Positions 28,260-37,918 of a stretch of DNA of 64,000 bases are shown here, piece after piece. Source of the stretch: Chlorobium sp. N1 (GTDB lineage: Bacteria; Bacteroidota; Chlorobiia; Chlorobiales; Chlorobiaceae). The translations under genes and the position numbers were made by a program. The notes under the pieces are model-generated. The model searched no databases. It was not told where the DNA came from and was given only the letters and a program-made list of their open reading frames with translations. The stretch spans positions 310,001-374,000 of the forward strand of contig NZ_SJPA01000002.1 of NCBI RefSeq assembly GCF_004332115.1, read 5' to 3'. Each line of letters opens with the position of its first letter. The stretch's first letter is position 1.

Positions 28260-28629
28260 GAAGATCCTCATCGGAGCGGCAGCCGCCCTCATGCTCCTTG
28301 CCGCGGCCTACCTGGCAACCGGCGCCGAAACCGGCCTCGTGAGCGACCCTGCGTCGGCCGCAGCCCCGGACACGACCGGCTGCATCTACCCGAAGGAGTA
28401 CATGCACAGCCACCACATGCAGGTGCTCGCCGACTGGAAGGAACACGCCGCCCACGAGGGGCCGGACGCCGTCATGACGGCTCCCGACGGCCGCCGGTTC
28501 CAAAAGGACCTGGCGACCTGCCTCGGCTGCCACAGCGACAACCGCCAGTTCTGCTTCAGCTGCCATACCTACGCCAACGTGAAGCCGAACTGCTGGAACT
28601 GCCACATCTCGCCACAAGACCTACCGTGA
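28249..28629 (+). CDS. dsrJ: DsrJ, triheme cytochrome c
   Basis: The 126-residue periplasmic subunit is membrane-anchored by residues 5-24. Three CxxCH heme sites are at 91-95 (CLGCH), 102-106 (CFSCH) and 115-119 (CWNCH). Cys-45 matches the cysteine that ligates one heme in Allochromatium DsrJ. The start ATG lies inside the dsrK end (11-base overlap). Confidence 0.96.
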   Translation: MPSKKILIGAAAALMLLAAAYLATGAETGLVSDPASAAAPDTTGCIYPKEYMHSHHMQVLADWKEHAAHEGPDAVMTAPDGRRFQKDLATCLGCHSDNRQFCFSCHTYANVKPNCWNCHISPQDLP

Positions 28630-29381
28630 TGAACGAAGAGAGAAGGACATTCATGAAGAAGGCCGGCCTCGGCCTCATGGCCGGTTTCGGAGCGGCCGCC
28701 ATCGCCTCCAGCCCGCTCTTCGAGCGCGTTGCGGCCTCCGCATGGGCGGCTGCTCCGAAGCGGCCGGGGACCCGCTGGGGGATGGTCATCGACACGCGCC
28801 GCTGCCGGGAGGGCTGCAGTGCCTGCGTCGATGCCTGCCGCCTAAGCCACAACGTGCCCACCTTCAGCGACCCCCGCCGTCGGGTGGAGTGGATCCACCG
28901 CGAGGAGGGCCGCGCGCTGCTCGGTTCGGCCTGTGCGACGCAGAAGCTCCTTCCCGCGCTCTGCAACCACTGCGAGGAGCCCTCGTGCGTGCGCTCGTGC
29001 CCGACCGACTCGATCTTCAGGCGCCGGGACGGCATCGTCGCCGTCGACTACCACCGCTGCATCGGCTGCCGCTCCTGCATGCTCGGCTGCCCGTACGGCG
29101 AGGTCAGCTTCAACTGGAGCGACCCGCGTCCGGCCATCACGGAGCCGACCCCGGACTACCCGACCCGCCAGCAGGGTGTCGTCGAGAAGTGCAACTTCTG
29201 CAGCGACCGCCTCAAGCGCGGCCTCCAGCCCTCGTGCTCGAGCCGGTGCCCGGAAGGCGCAATGACGTTCGGCGACCTCAACGACCCGGATTCGGCCGTC
29301 CGCAGGCTGCTGGCCTCCAGCGACAGCATGCGGCGCAAGCCCGAGCTCGGTACCGAGCCGAAGGTCTACTACATCATTTAA
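28629..29381 (+). CDS. dsrO: DsrO, periplasmic Fe-S subunit
   Basis: The 250-residue protein begins with a twin-arginine type signal (MNEERRTFMKKAGLGLMAG), so it is exported folded. Ferredoxin modules follow: CREGCSACVDAC, CNHCEEPSCVRSC, CIGCRSCMLGC and CNFCSDRLKRGLQPSCSSRC. It links DsrJ to DsrP. I choose ATG 28629 (TGATG with the dsrJ stop) rather than GTG 28626 one codon earlier. Confidence 0.94.
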   Translation: MNEERRTFMKKAGLGLMAGFGAAAIASSPLFERVAASAWAAAPKRPGTRWGMVIDTRRCREGCSACVDACRLSHNVPTFSDPRRRVEWIHREEGRALLGSACATQKLLPALCNHCEEPSCVRSCPTDSIFRRRDGIVAVDYHRCIGCRSCMLGCPYGEVSFNWSDPRPAITEPTPDYPTRQQGVVEKCNFCSDRLKRGLQPSCSSRCPEGAMTFGDLNDPDSAVRRLLASSDSMRRKPELGTEPKVYYII

Positions 29382-29414
29382 GGAACATTTAGAGAGCAAC
29401 GAAGGGAATCAGCC

Positions 29415-30587
29415 ATGTTCGAAAAAGCACTCAAGGGAAATCGCGCCTACTGGATCTGGGTCGCCGTTCTCGTCCTCCTCGCCGGAGCCGGTGTCCACGG
29501 CTACCGGGTGCAGGGTGCGGAGGGGCTCGCCTCGACCGGCATGGGCGTCGGCGCGGTCTGGGGCATCTACAACGCGCAGCTGCCGTTCCTTGCGGGGCTT
29601 GCCGCTTCGGCGCTCTTCATCCTGGTGCCCGAGCGGCTCATGAAGCAGACCGGGCTTTCGGCCGCCGCACCGCTCTCGGCCTTCCTTGCCGCCGTGGCTT
29701 CGGCGATGAGCCTTCTCTTCCTCGCCGCCGGCTTCGGCATGCCCTCGCGCATCCCGACGCTGTTCGTGAACCTCTCGCCCTCCGCACCGGTCTCGTGGTA
29801 CGCTCCGGCCCTTCTGCTCTACCTGCTGCTGTCGCTCGGCGCCGGATGGTCGCTGCTCGGTGCCCGCCGCAAGGGCACCACGCCTCCTCGCTGGCTCCGG
29901 GCGCTGGTCGTCGTCGCTGTTCCGGTGGGCCTCGCCCTGCCGGTCATCGCGGCCTTCATGCTTGCCGTCATGCCGACCCACGGGCTCTGGACGAGCGCCA
30001 TGCTGGCTCCGCGCATCCTCGTCTCCGGCCTTGCCGCCGGCATGGGGCTCCTGCTCGTTATGGTGGTCGCCATGCGCCGCTCCGCCGGGGCCGAAGAGGG
30101 CCGTGAGCTCGCGGGCCGTCTCTCGGGCTATACGGCCATGGCCGGCCTGGCTTCGCTCTGCTTCGTCGGGCTCGACGCCGGCACCGCTTTCCTCGGCAAC
30201 CTGCCCTCCGAAACCTACGCCCTGCGGCTGCTCTACAGCGACATGGCCCGGGAGGCCCTGCCTGTGGCCTACGTTCCCTTCGCCGGGCTTCCCTCCGTGC
30301 TGCTCGCCAGCGGGGCGGTTTCGGTCCTGCTCCTCTTCCTGCCGGCCGTCCGCAGGGGGAATCTGCTCCCGGCCCTTGCCGGGCTCCTCATCGCCGTGTC
30401 GGCATGGTTCGACCGGGGTCCGGGGCTGATCCTGGCCGGGCAGGCCACGCCGGGCGGCGGAGAGGTCTATGCGCCGGCCCTGCCCGACATGCTCGTCACC
30501 ATCGGCATCTGGGCCGGCGGGGCGCTGCTGCTTACCGCACTCCTCAAGGTCACCCTCTCGGTCCGCCGTGAAAGGGGGATGGCGTGA
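29415..30587 (+). CDS. dsrP: DsrP, NrfD-like membrane subunit
   Basis: The 390-residue, very hydrophobic protein has about ten membrane segments and no cysteine clusters, typical of NrfD/PsrC-type quinone-binding subunits. It begins MFEKALKGNRAYWIWVAVLVLLAGAG. It completes DsrMKJOP. Its stop overlaps the next start by four bases (GTGA). Confidence 0.93.
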   Translation: MFEKALKGNRAYWIWVAVLVLLAGAGVHGYRVQGAEGLASTGMGVGAVWGIYNAQLPFLAGLAASALFILVPERLMKQTGLSAAAPLSAFLAAVASAMSLLFLAAGFGMPSRIPTLFVNLSPSAPVSWYAPALLLYLLLSLGAGWSLLGARRKGTTPPRWLRALVVVAVPVGLALPVIAAFMLAVMPTHGLWTSAMLAPRILVSGLAAGMGLLLVMVVAMRRSAGAEEGRELAGRLSGYTAMAGLASLCFVGLDAGTAFLGNLPSETYALRLLYSDMAREALPVAYVPFAGLPSVLLASGAVSVLLLFLPAVRRGNLLPALAGLLIAVSAWFDRGPGLILAGQATPGGGEVYAPALPDMLVTIGIWAGGALLLTALLKVTLSVRRERGMA

Positions 30588-31051
30588 GTACCTTCCTGCC
30601 GCTGTGTGTGCGTATCGACGGACGCCCGATTCTTTTCGTCGGGGGCGGGGCGCTTGCCATGCACAAGCTGCAGGCGGTGCTCCGGTTCGACGCCGACGTC
30701 ACCGTGCTTGCGCCCGGGGTGGACGACGAGGTCCGCCGGAGCGGCGCCCGCCTGCTCCTGAAAGCCTACGAGCCCTCCGACCTGGAGGGGTTCTTCCTCG
30801 TCTATGCCTGCTCGGAGGACGGGGAGCTCAACCGGCGGGTGCTCGCCGACGCGGAAGCGCGGGGGGTGCTCTGCAACATCGTCGACAACCGGGAGGATTC
30901 CTCCTTCATCTCGCCCGCGCTCTTCCGCCACGACGCCATGACGGTCGCCGTCTCCTCCGACGGCCGCAACGCCCGCCGCTCGGTCGAGTGGCGCAATGCC
31001 ATCAGGGAGTTCCTGCTCGAAAGAGAGCGCTCCTCCACCAGCAACACCTGA
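30584..31051 (+). CDS. dsrV: DsrV, precorrin-2 dehydrogenase
   Basis: The 155-residue protein corresponds to the N-terminal NAD-dependent part of CysG (Met8p-like): [29 protein letters not shown] is the nucleotide fold, and [33 protein letters not shown] is the family signature. It oxidises precorrin-2 to sirohydrochlorin, and may ferrochelate, for siroheme. Start GTG 30584 overlaps the dsrP stop. Confidence 0.93.
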   Translation: MSTFLPLCVRIDGRPILFVGGGALAMHKLQAVLRFDADVTVLAPGVDDEVRRSGARLLLKAYEPSDLEGFFLVYACSEDGELNRRVLADAEARGVLCNIVDNREDSSFISPALFRHDAMTVAVSSDGRNARRSVEWRNAIREFLLERERSSTSNT

Positions 31052-31064
31052 AGTACCAACAGTC

Positions 31065-32438
31065 ATGAAAAAGAACCAGCAGCGCCCGAAAGGCTACGTT
31101 TACATCATCGGCGCCGGTCCCGGCGATCCCGACCTGCTCACCCTGAAGGCCGAGCGTGCCCTCCGCGCCTCGGACGTGATCCTTTACGATGACCTGGTCA
31201 CCAGCGCCCTCGTCGACCGGTTCGAAGGGCTGAAGATCTATACCGGCAAGCGCAAGGACAGCCACCACTTCGAACAGGACGCCATCAACGAGGAGATCGT
31301 GCGCCACGCGCTTCGCGGCAAGATTGTCGCGCGACTGAAGGGCGGCGACCCGTTCGTGTTCGGGCGCGGGGGTGAGGAGATCGACGTCCTGCGCAGCCAC
31401 CGCATCGACTACGAGATCATTCCCGGCATCACGGCCGCACACGGTGCGAGCTCCTACAGCGAGATCCCGCTCACCATGCGCAAGGTCTCCTCGTCGGTCG
31501 CCTTCTGCACCGGCCACCCGGTCAACAAGATCCAGGCCCCCGACGCCGATACGCTGGTCTACTACATGGTGGCCTCGTCGGTCCACGAGGTGCTCGAGGC
31601 GGTCCTGAAGAAAGGGCGGAAGGAGTCGACGAAGGTCGCCATCGTCCAGAACGCCACCCGATACAACCAGCAGGTCTTCACCGGTACCATCGGCGAGTTC
31701 CTGCGCCGCGACCGCGTGGCGTACTCTCCGGCCCTGCTCATCATCGGCGAGAACATCAACCATTTCATCGAGAAGAACTGGTTCTCCCGGAAGAAAAAGG
31801 TGCTCGTGGTCGGCGGCGAGCCGAAGCAGTTCAGCGAGCGCGACTACGTGGTGGTCAACTTTCCCTGCAGGAGGGAGGAGGCGGCCGAGCGCGCCGAGAT
31901 CGAGCGCTGCATCGAGGGCGTGGGGGAGTGGCCCGTCATCGTCTTCCCGAACCGCTTCGCCGTCAAGTACTTCTTCGGTTACCTGATGGAGTTCGGCCGC
32001 GACGTGCGCCACCTCTCGGGGGCGCGTATCTGTACCATCGGCCGCCCGGCGGCAACCGAGCTGCAGAAGTTCGGCATTCTCAGCGACCTGGCGCTCGAGC
32101 CCGAGAGCCCCTCGGCCATCGGCGGCCTGCTCAGGGAGGGCGGCGTGAGCCGGCAGAAGGTGCTCCTTCCCGGCTCGAACCTCGTCGACAGCTACCTCGT
32201 CAACGCGCTCGAGGAGGAAGGCAGCACGGTTACGCCGCTCTCCGTCTACCTGCACGGCAAGCACGAGCAGGAGGAGACGGTCGATCTTGACTTCATCGAC
32301 GAGATCTGGTTCTCCTCCCCTTCGTGCGTGAAGAACTTCAGCGCCCTCTACCGTTCGGTTCCAGACCGGATCACGGTGACAGGGGCCGACAGCGGGACCG
32401 AAGCCGAGTTCGCCCGGATCTTCGGCGGAAAACGCTGA
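31065..32438 (+). CDS. dsrW: DsrW, uroporphyrinogen-III methyltransferase/synthase fusion
   Basis: The 457-residue protein joins two siroheme steps. Residues about 8-245 are an S-adenosylmethionine-dependent uroporphyrinogen-III methyltransferase ([51 protein letters not shown]-like). Residues about 250-457 are a HemD-like synthase ([33 protein letters not shown]). Start ATG 31065. It closes the known gene order of the dsr cluster. Confidence 0.93.
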   Translation: MKKNQQRPKGYVYIIGAGPGDPDLLTLKAERALRASDVILYDDLVTSALVDRFEGLKIYTGKRKDSHHFEQDAINEEIVRHALRGKIVARLKGGDPFVFGRGGEEIDVLRSHRIDYEIIPGITAAHGASSYSEIPLTMRKVSSSVAFCTGHPVNKIQAPDADTLVYYMVASSVHEVLEAVLKKGRKESTKVAIVQNATRYNQQVFTGTIGEFLRRDRVAYSPALLIIGENINHFIEKNWFSRKKKVLVVGGEPKQFSERDYVVVNFPCRREEAAERAEIERCIEGVGEWPVIVFPNRFAVKYFFGYLMEFGRDVRHLSGARICTIGRPAATELQKFGILSDLALEPESPSAIGGLLREGGVSRQKVLLPGSNLVDSYLVNALEEEGSTVTPLSVYLHGKHEQEETVDLDFIDEIWFSSPSCVKNFSALYRSVPDRITVTGADSGTEAEFARIFGGKR

Positions 32439-32467
32439 ATAACGCAACCGAAAAAGAGACCATCGCC

Positions 32468-32677
32468 ATGGCAGCAGCTCACGCTTCAGCACTTTTCCAC
32501 CGATGCCGCCGCAGGGAGGGCGACGCGTCCTGCGATGAGCGGCGGACGGAAGGATCCGGCCTGGGGCCGGACTCCTGCGAGGCCGAGCACTGCCGTTCCC
32601 GGGAGCCGGGCGCATCCGCGCCTGAAGCCCGCACGGCCGAGAGGCGGGAGCGGGCCGAGGGGGAGAGTCTGGAGTAA
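32468..32677 (+). CDS. Possible small ORF after dsrW
   Basis: A 69-codon ATG reading frame follows dsrW by 29 bases with only a weak AAAGAGA upstream. The product is Arg/Glu-rich without a recognisable domain. In this GC-rich DNA it may be chance. The 377-base gap to the kinase gene also has hairpins at 32552-32577 and 32692-32711 (GCGTTTT/AAAACGC). Confidence 0.2.
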   Translation: MAAAHASALFHRCRRREGDASCDERRTEGSGLGPDSCEAEHCRSREPGASAPEARTAERRERAEGESLE

Positions 32678-32691
32678 GGTTCGGGGTCTAT

Positions 32692-32711
32692 GCGTTTTCC
32701 GGCCAAAACGC
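32692..32711 (+). terminator. Possible 3'-end hairpin of the dsr operon
   Basis: GCGTTTT pairs with AAAACGC around CCGGCC. T's lie in the stem, with only GTATATTC after it. It is the last hairpin seen before the uridine-kinase-like gene, so a role in ending the dsr transcript is possible but weakly supported. Confidence 0.35.
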
Positions 32712-32815
32712 GTATATTCATCCTGTCAGCCGAGGGGCCTTAGCGCCCGTTCCAATCCATTCGCGTCGGGCCTCCTTTCCGTGCGGGCCGCCTGCGAAGA
32801 CAAACTCTCCTCTCT

Positions 32816-33517
32816 ATGCTGGGTGATGTCCTCCTCATACGCGAGCAACATATCGCGGCCGCCGCACTCATCGCCGACCGGGTGCTCTCCGACATGCAGA
32901 AGCTCCGCCACGAACATCCCGGACACAAGTACATCGTGGCCATCTCCGGGGAGTCCGGCAGCGGCAAGTCCGAGCTCTCGCACTCGCTGGCCATGGCGCT
33001 GCGCCGGGCCGGCGCGCAGCCCAAGATCCTCCATACCGACAACTACTACCGCGTCTCTCCCTCGGAGCGGCTCGCCGCGCGCATCGCCGACAACTTCGAG
33101 CACGTCGGGGTGGGGGAGTACGACTGGGATCTCCTGAAAAGCAACATCGCCGACTTCCGGGCCGGGCGCCACTCGCTCATGCCGTGCATCGACATCGTCA
33201 GCGGCCAGCTCGACCGGCTCATCACGGACTACGCGAAGGTCGACGTGCTCGTCGTCGACGGCCTGTACGCTCTCGGCATCAAGGATGCCGACCTCTGCGT
33301 CTATATCGACCTGACCTGGCGCGAGACCCGAAGGAACCAGGATTTGCGCGGCAAGGAGAGCAACGACGAGTACCGGCTCAGGGTTCTTGAAAAAGAGCAT
33401 GAGGACGTGCTGGCCTTCCGCTACCGCGCCGACCTGACCATCGATCATGACTACCGCGTCCACGAAGCCCCGGATCCCGACGATGCCTCGGCAGAGGGCG
33501 ACTATGCGGGAGACTAG
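32816..33517 (+). CDS. Uridine-kinase-like P-loop protein
   Basis: The 233-residue protein has a Walker A motif GESGSGKSE (residues 45-53) in a fold of the uridine kinase/phosphoribulokinase group. HTDNYYRV, KVDVLVVDGLYAL and YIDLTWRETRRNQDLRGK are the corresponding substrate, Walker B and lid elements. The N-terminal 35 residues are extra. The substrate cannot be assigned by motif alone. The start is ATG 32816. It is not clearly linked to sulfur metabolism. Confidence 0.75.
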   Translation: MLGDVLLIREQHIAAAALIADRVLSDMQKLRHEHPGHKYIVAISGESGSGKSELSHSLAMALRRAGAQPKILHTDNYYRVSPSERLAARIADNFEHVGVGEYDWDLLKSNIADFRAGRHSLMPCIDIVSGQLDRLITDYAKVDVLVVDGLYALGIKDADLCVYIDLTWRETRRNQDLRGKESNDEYRLRVLEKEHEDVLAFRYRADLTIDHDYRVHEAPDPDDASAEGDYAGD

Positions 33518-34790
33518 CGCTTCCCGGGCCCACCCTCTCAAGGAGTCACTCCTCTCGGCCTTTCCGGCATTCCGGAGTGTGAACTTCCGCCGCTACTTCC
33601 CCGGCCAGGTGGTCTCCATGGTCGGCACCTGGATCCAGATGGTCGCCCAGGGGTGGCTCGTGCTCGAGCTCACCGGCTCGGCTTTCGACGTCGGCCTGGC
33701 CGCCGCCGCTTCAACCCTCCCGACCCTCTTCCTCTCGCTCTACGGCGGGGTCCTCGTCGACCGCCATCCGCGGCGCGTCATCCTTTTCTGGACCCAGTCG
33801 TCGGCCATGGTGCTGGCCTTCATTCTCGGTATCTTCGCCCTTGCCGGAACGGTCACGATGCCGATCATCCTCGTCCTCTCCTTCCTTCTCGGCTGCGTCA
33901 ACGCCATCAACGTGCCCGCCCTGCAGGCCTTTCTCAGCGAAATGGTCGAACGGGAGCATCTTTCCTCGGCCATCGCCCTGAACTCTGCGATCTATAATGG
34001 TTCGCGCGTCATCGGGCCGGCCATCGCCGGCGTGCTCATCGCCGTGGCCGGCACCGGCACGGCCTTCATCGTCAACGGGTTCAGCTTCTTTGCCGTCCTG
34101 CTCTCGCTCCTGCTCATCAGGACTGGAACCAGAAGCCCCCGGACGGAGAACGTCCATCCCGTCCGGGCCATCCTCGACGGGCTCTCTTACTCCTGGCGGC
34201 ACCCGCTCATCCGCACCATCGTCGTCTTCATCGCCGTCATTTCAATTTTCGCGTGGTCCTATGTCACCATGCTGCCGGTCGTGGCCAAGCGTTCGTTCCA
34301 GATGGACGCCACCGGGCTCGGCTGGCTGTACGGCGTCTCGGGCATCGGCTCCGTCATCGGCACCGTGCTTGTTTCCATATACTCGGGAAGGGTCGACCGG
34401 CTCGTCTTCATCGCCGGCGGCACCATCCTTTTCGCTCTCTCGCTGATGGGGTTCACCTATACGCTCTTTCTCCCTCTCGCGTTTTTTTTCCTCTTCCTCT
34501 GCGGGCTCGGGCTCGTCGCCGCCGTGTCGACGATGAGCGCGACCATCCAGGGAAGCGTCGACGACCGGTACCGCGGCAGGGTGATGAGCCTCTATATGAT
34601 GGTGTTCATGGGGTTCATGCCGATCGGCAATCTCGAGGTGGGGTGGCTCTCCGAGCAGTTCGGGACCGGGCCGGCCATCCGCTTCGGGTGCACGGTGACG
34701 CTCGCGGCCGCCGTCGCCATCATCTTCTACAGCCGTCGCGTGCGCAGCGACTACCGCCGTTACAGGGCGGAGGTGGAGGGGGAAGGATGA
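33504..34790 (+). CDS. MFS transporter (EntS-like)
   Basis: The 428-residue transporter begins FPAFRSVNFRRYFPGQVVSMVGTWIQMVAQGWLVLELTG, typical of the MFS_3 (EntS/DHA3-like) branch, with about twelve membrane segments. GGVLVDRHPRRVI is the loop-2 motif. I choose ATG 33504, which overlaps the kinase end by 14 bases; longer starts overlap it more. The substrate is unknown. It is convergent with the DHA2 gene (34851). Confidence 0.85.
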   Translation: MRETSASRAHPLKESLLSAFPAFRSVNFRRYFPGQVVSMVGTWIQMVAQGWLVLELTGSAFDVGLAAAASTLPTLFLSLYGGVLVDRHPRRVILFWTQSSAMVLAFILGIFALAGTVTMPIILVLSFLLGCVNAINVPALQAFLSEMVEREHLSSAIALNSAIYNGSRVIGPAIAGVLIAVAGTGTAFIVNGFSFFAVLLSLLLIRTGTRSPRTENVHPVRAILDGLSYSWRHPLIRTIVVFIAVISIFAWSYVTMLPVVAKRSFQMDATGLGWLYGVSGIGSVIGTVLVSIYSGRVDRLVFIAGGTILFALSLMGFTYTLFLPLAFFFLFLCGLGLVAAVSTMSATIQGSVDDRYRGRVMSLYMMVFMGFMPIGNLEVGWLSEQFGTGPAIRFGCTVTLAAAVAIIFYSRRVRSDYRRYRAEVEGEG

Positions 34791-34850
34791 TTCCGGGGGG
34801 CAGAGCCGCTTCAGGGGCATGCTCCGCAGGTGAACAGTTCGTCGACCCCT

Positions 34851-36455
34851 TCAGTGCGCCCCTGCGGCGTTCTTCCCGCCGCCTTTTTCTTCCCTGATGA
34901 AGAAGAGGAGCGGAAGGCAGCAGAGAAAAAGGGCGGCGATCAGCATGAAGGCGTCCATGTAGGCGAGGTGGTAGCTCTGGGCCATCACCGTGGCGTCGAG
35001 CGCCCGGTGGGCGAGCTGGTCGGCCTCGACCGGGGAGAGCGCGGCCCTTGCGCCGGCCGACTGGCGGATGGCTTCGAGCCGTTCGACGGCCGCCGGGTCG
35101 AAGGGCGAGATGCTGCTGACGAGCTCGGCGCGGTGTGCGGCGAACCGCTTGGCCACGTAGGTGTTGGTGATGGCGATGCCGAACGAGCCGCCGAGCTGGC
35201 GGACCATGTTGTTCAGTCCGGTCGCCTGTCCGATGTCGCGGCCGTGCAGGCCCGTTACGGCCAGCATGGTGACCGGGATGAAGATGAAGCCGAGCGAGAG
35301 GCCGCGCAGGAGCAGCACCCAGAAGAAATCCGCGGCTCCCGACTGCATGGTCGCCTGGCCCAGCTCCCAGCAGAAGATCATGAAGGTGAACATGCCGAAG
35401 CTCATGAGGAGTTTCGGCGAGACTCCCTTCTGGAGCGAGATGCCGAGCGGAAGGGAGATGATGCCCGTCAGCATGGCGCTCGGGAAAAGCACGAGTCCCG
35501 TCAGCACCGCCGTGAAGCCCAGCAGGCGCTGCACGAAGACCGGGAAGACGAAGAGGGAGCCGTAGAGTCCGTAGCCGACGATGAAGGTGAGCACGGCGGC
35601 GATGGCCAGGTTCTTGCTGCGCGAGAGCACGCTGAGGTCGACGGCCGGGTGCTCGGTACGCAGCTCCCACCAGACGAAGGCGAGCAGCGAGACCACGGCG
35701 ACGATGGTGAACCAGGTGATGGAGTGGGTGTCGAACCAGTCCTTCGACTCGCCGCGTTCGAGGATGAACTGCAGCGAGCCGATGCCGGCGGCAAGGAGCC
35801 CGATGCCGGCCCAGTCGATCTTCCGCACCCTGTGTCGCACCTGCGGTTCGCGGATGAAGGTGAAGGCGGACCATGCGGCCAGGAGGCCGATCGGGATGTT
35901 CACGAAGAAGCACCACTCCCAGCTGAAGTAATCGACGAGGTAGCCGCCGAGAAGCGGGCCGATGGTGGGGCCGAGCACGAGGCCCATGGAGAAGATGCCG
36001 GTCGCAGCCCCCCGCTCTTCGGGGCGGAAGGTTTCGTAGAGGATGGCCTGGGAGGTCGGCAGCAGGGCCCCGCCGCCGATGCCCTGCAGGAAACGGAAGA
36101 AGACCAGCGTCCAGATGTTCTCGGAGAGTCCGCAGAGCAGCGATGCCGTGGTGAAGAGCAGGATCGAGCCGATGAAGTAGGTGCGCCGGCCGAGCAGGTT
36201 GCCGAGGAATCCCGAGAGCGGGATGACGATGACGTTGGCGATGGCGTAGCTCGTCACCACCCAGGAGACGTCCTCGATGCTTGCTCCGAGATTGCCGCTG
36301 ATGTGGTTGATGGCGACGTTGACGATCGTGGTGTCGATCAGCTCGAGCATCGCCGCCACGATCACCGTCAGGGTGATGATGGTGCGGCGTGCGCCGGTCT
36401 CGTAGACATGTTCTCCGGTACTCTCCGGGATTGACGGGGTTGCTGCTCGGCTCAT
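34851..36455 (-). CDS. emrB: DHA2-family MFS drug exporter (EmrB-like)
   Basis: The 534-residue protein has about 14 membrane segments. It begins RRTIITLTVIVAAMLELIDTTIVNVAI, with the DHA2 motif LDxTIVNVA form. GRRTYFIG and GIGGGALLPTSQAIL follow. It pairs with EmrA and TolC to export hydrophobic compounds. It ends the leftward four-gene efflux operon, starting at 36455, 13 bases after the emrA stop. Confidence 0.92.
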   Translation of the reverse strand: MSRAATPSIPESTGEHVYETGARRTIITLTVIVAAMLELIDTTIVNVAINHISGNLGASIEDVSWVVTSYAIANVIVIPLSGFLGNLLGRRTYFIGSILLFTTASLLCGLSENIWTLVFFRFLQGIGGGALLPTSQAILYETFRPEERGAATGIFSMGLVLGPTIGPLLGGYLVDYFSWEWCFFVNIPIGLLAAWSAFTFIREPQVRHRVRKIDWAGIGLLAAGIGSLQFILERGESKDWFDTHSITWFTIVAVVSLLAFVWWELRTEHPAVDLSVLSRSKNLAIAAVLTFIVGYGLYGSLFVFPVFVQRLLGFTAVLTGLVLFPSAMLTGIISLPLGISLQKGVSPKLLMSFGMFTFMIFCWELGQATMQSGAADFFWVLLLRGLSLGFIFIPVTMLAVTGLHGRDIGQATGLNNMVRQLGGSFGIAITNTYVAKRFAAHRAELVSSISPFDPAAVERLEAIRQSAGARAALSPVEADQLAHRALDATVMAQSYHLAYMDAFMLIAALFLCCLPLLFFIREEKGGGKNAAGAH

Positions 36456-36468
36456 GCTGGTGCCCTCC

Positions 36469-37440
36469 CTAATCCACCCGTACGTCGACCACCACGTTCA
36501 TGCCGGCCGAAAGGGGCAGTTCCGGCTTCCGGTCGAAGACGATTTTCACCGGGACGCGCTGGGCCACTTTCACGAAGTTGCCGCTCGCGTTGTCGGGCGG
36601 CAGCAGGGAGAATTTCGAGCCGGTGCCTGCCGAGATCGATTCGACCGTTCCCTCGAGCTCCTCGCCCGGGAAGGCGTCGATACGGATCGTGGCTTTCTGG
36701 CCGGGGCGCATCTTCTCCATCTGCGTCTCCTTGAAGTTGGCCACCACCCACAGCTTCCCGCTGCCGATGAGGGCGATGAGCTGCTGACCGGGCTGCACGA
36801 ACTGGCCCGGCTGTACGTTCTTCCTCGAGATGTAGCCTTCGGCGGGGGCGTTGATCGAGGTGTAGGAGAGCTGGAGACGGGCGCTTTCGAGTGCGGCTCT
36901 CTGGAGCTCGACCTGCGCCCGGGCGGCCCTGTACCGGCTGATGGCGGCGGCATGTCCTGCCGATGCAGCCTCCGCGCCGGCGCTCACGGCGTCCAGCTCG
37001 GCTTTCGAAATTACGTCCCGGCTGTGGAGGTTGCGGCTTCGCCGGAGGTCGGCCCGGAGTTTCTCCTCGTCCGCCGAAGCCGCCCTGATCGAGGCTTTGG
37101 CTGCCGCGGCAGCCGCTTCGGCGTTTTCGAGGGCGGCTTTCGCTTCGTTTCGGCGGACGACGAAGTCGAGGGAGTCGAGCCTGATCAGCCGCTCGCCCTT
37201 TCTGACGAGCCGGTTGTCCTCTGCCGTAACCTCCTGCACCTTCCCCGGCACCCGGGAGATCACCGTATAGACGTCCCCTTCGATCTGGGCGTTGTCGGTC
37301 TTTTCGTAGTGGAGGGAGTGGACGAGGTGCTGCCCTCCCCAGGCGAGTCCCAGGGCGGCGAGCACCCCGAGGACGGCCATTTTCAGCGGGCCTGCCGCGG
37401 GTTTCCTTTCTGCGGTGTTCTGCTTCTCTTCTGTGTCCAT
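36469..37440 (-). CDS. emrA: HlyD/EmrA-type membrane fusion protein
   Basis: The 323-residue periplasmic adaptor has one N-terminal membrane segment (KMAVLGVLAALGLAWGG), a lipoyl-like hairpin (VYTVISRVPGKVQEVTAEDNRLVRKGERLIRLD), a coiled-coil (about 85-190) and the C-terminal barrel-sandwich element INAPAEGYISRKNVQPGQFVQPGQ. It connects EmrB with TolC. I chose ATG 37440 because the upstream codons add little. It is 7 bases after the usp stop. Confidence 0.92.
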   Translation of the reverse strand: MDTEEKQNTAERKPAAGPLKMAVLGVLAALGLAWGGQHLVHSLHYEKTDNAQIEGDVYTVISRVPGKVQEVTAEDNRLVRKGERLIRLDSLDFVVRRNEAKAALENAEAAAAAAKASIRAASADEEKLRADLRRSRNLHSRDVISKAELDAVSAGAEAASAGHAAAISRYRAARAQVELQRAALESARLQLSYTSINAPAEGYISRKNVQPGQFVQPGQQLIALIGSGKLWVVANFKETQMEKMRPGQKATIRIDAFPGEELEGTVESISAGTGSKFSLLPPDNASGNFVKVAQRVPVKIVFDRKPELPLSAGMNVVVDVRVD

Positions 37441-37447
37441 ACGGGCT

Positions 37448-37918
37448 TCAGGCGTTGGCGGTTTGCGGGAAAGCATCTTCCTTCTCTCTGTCCATCAGGT
37501 TTTCAGTCGTCCCCTCGGCCATGCGCAGGATGGAGACGGGGCAGGTGGCCTGGCGGAGGACCGCCTCGGCCGTGCTGCCGACGAGGAGGCGCGGCATGCG
37601 GTTCCTGCCGTGCGAGCCCATCACGATGAGGCTTGCCCGGTGCCTCTCGGCCGCCATGACGATCGCTTTGGCTGGCGCGCCGTACTCGATGGAGAAGCGC
37701 ACGTCCCAGCCCGAGCCGGCGAGGAGTTCGGAGTATGCGGAGAACTTCGTCAGGTGCTTCCTGAGGAGCGCCTGGCGGTCGGTGCCGTTGTCCTCGGCCA
37801 CGTGCAGGACGATGAGGCTCCCCTGCTCGGGATGCACTCCGGCAAGATACTGCAGGGTGTGGTCCGAATCGGCGGAAAAGTCCACCGGGCAGAGAACGGT
37901 GCTGTGGTGTCGGGTCAT
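37448..37918 (-). CDS. Universal stress protein in the efflux operon
   Basis: The 156-residue UspA-family protein has the nucleotide-binding fold: TVLCPVDFSADSDHTLQYL at the start and the ATP-binding motif VMGSHGRNRMPRLLVGSTAEAVLRQATCPV (G-x2-G-x9-GS type). Start ATG 37918 overlaps the tolC end by four bases (ATGA), so it belongs to the operon tolC-usp-emrA-emrB. A stress sensor in an efflux operon is unusual. Confidence 0.9.
   Translation of the reverse strand: MTRHHSTVLCPVDFSADSDHTLQYLAGVHPEQGSLIVLHVAEDNGTDRQALLRKHLTKFSAYSELLAGSGWDVRFSIEYGAPAKAIVMAAERHRASLIVMGSHGRNRMPRLLVGSTAEAVLRQATCPVSILRMAEGTTENLMDREKEDAFPQTANA

Noticed and set aside
26616-28292. 558-codon minus-strand frame opposite dsrK
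   Set aside because: Antisense shadow; dsrK shows all expected Fe-S motifs on the plus strand.
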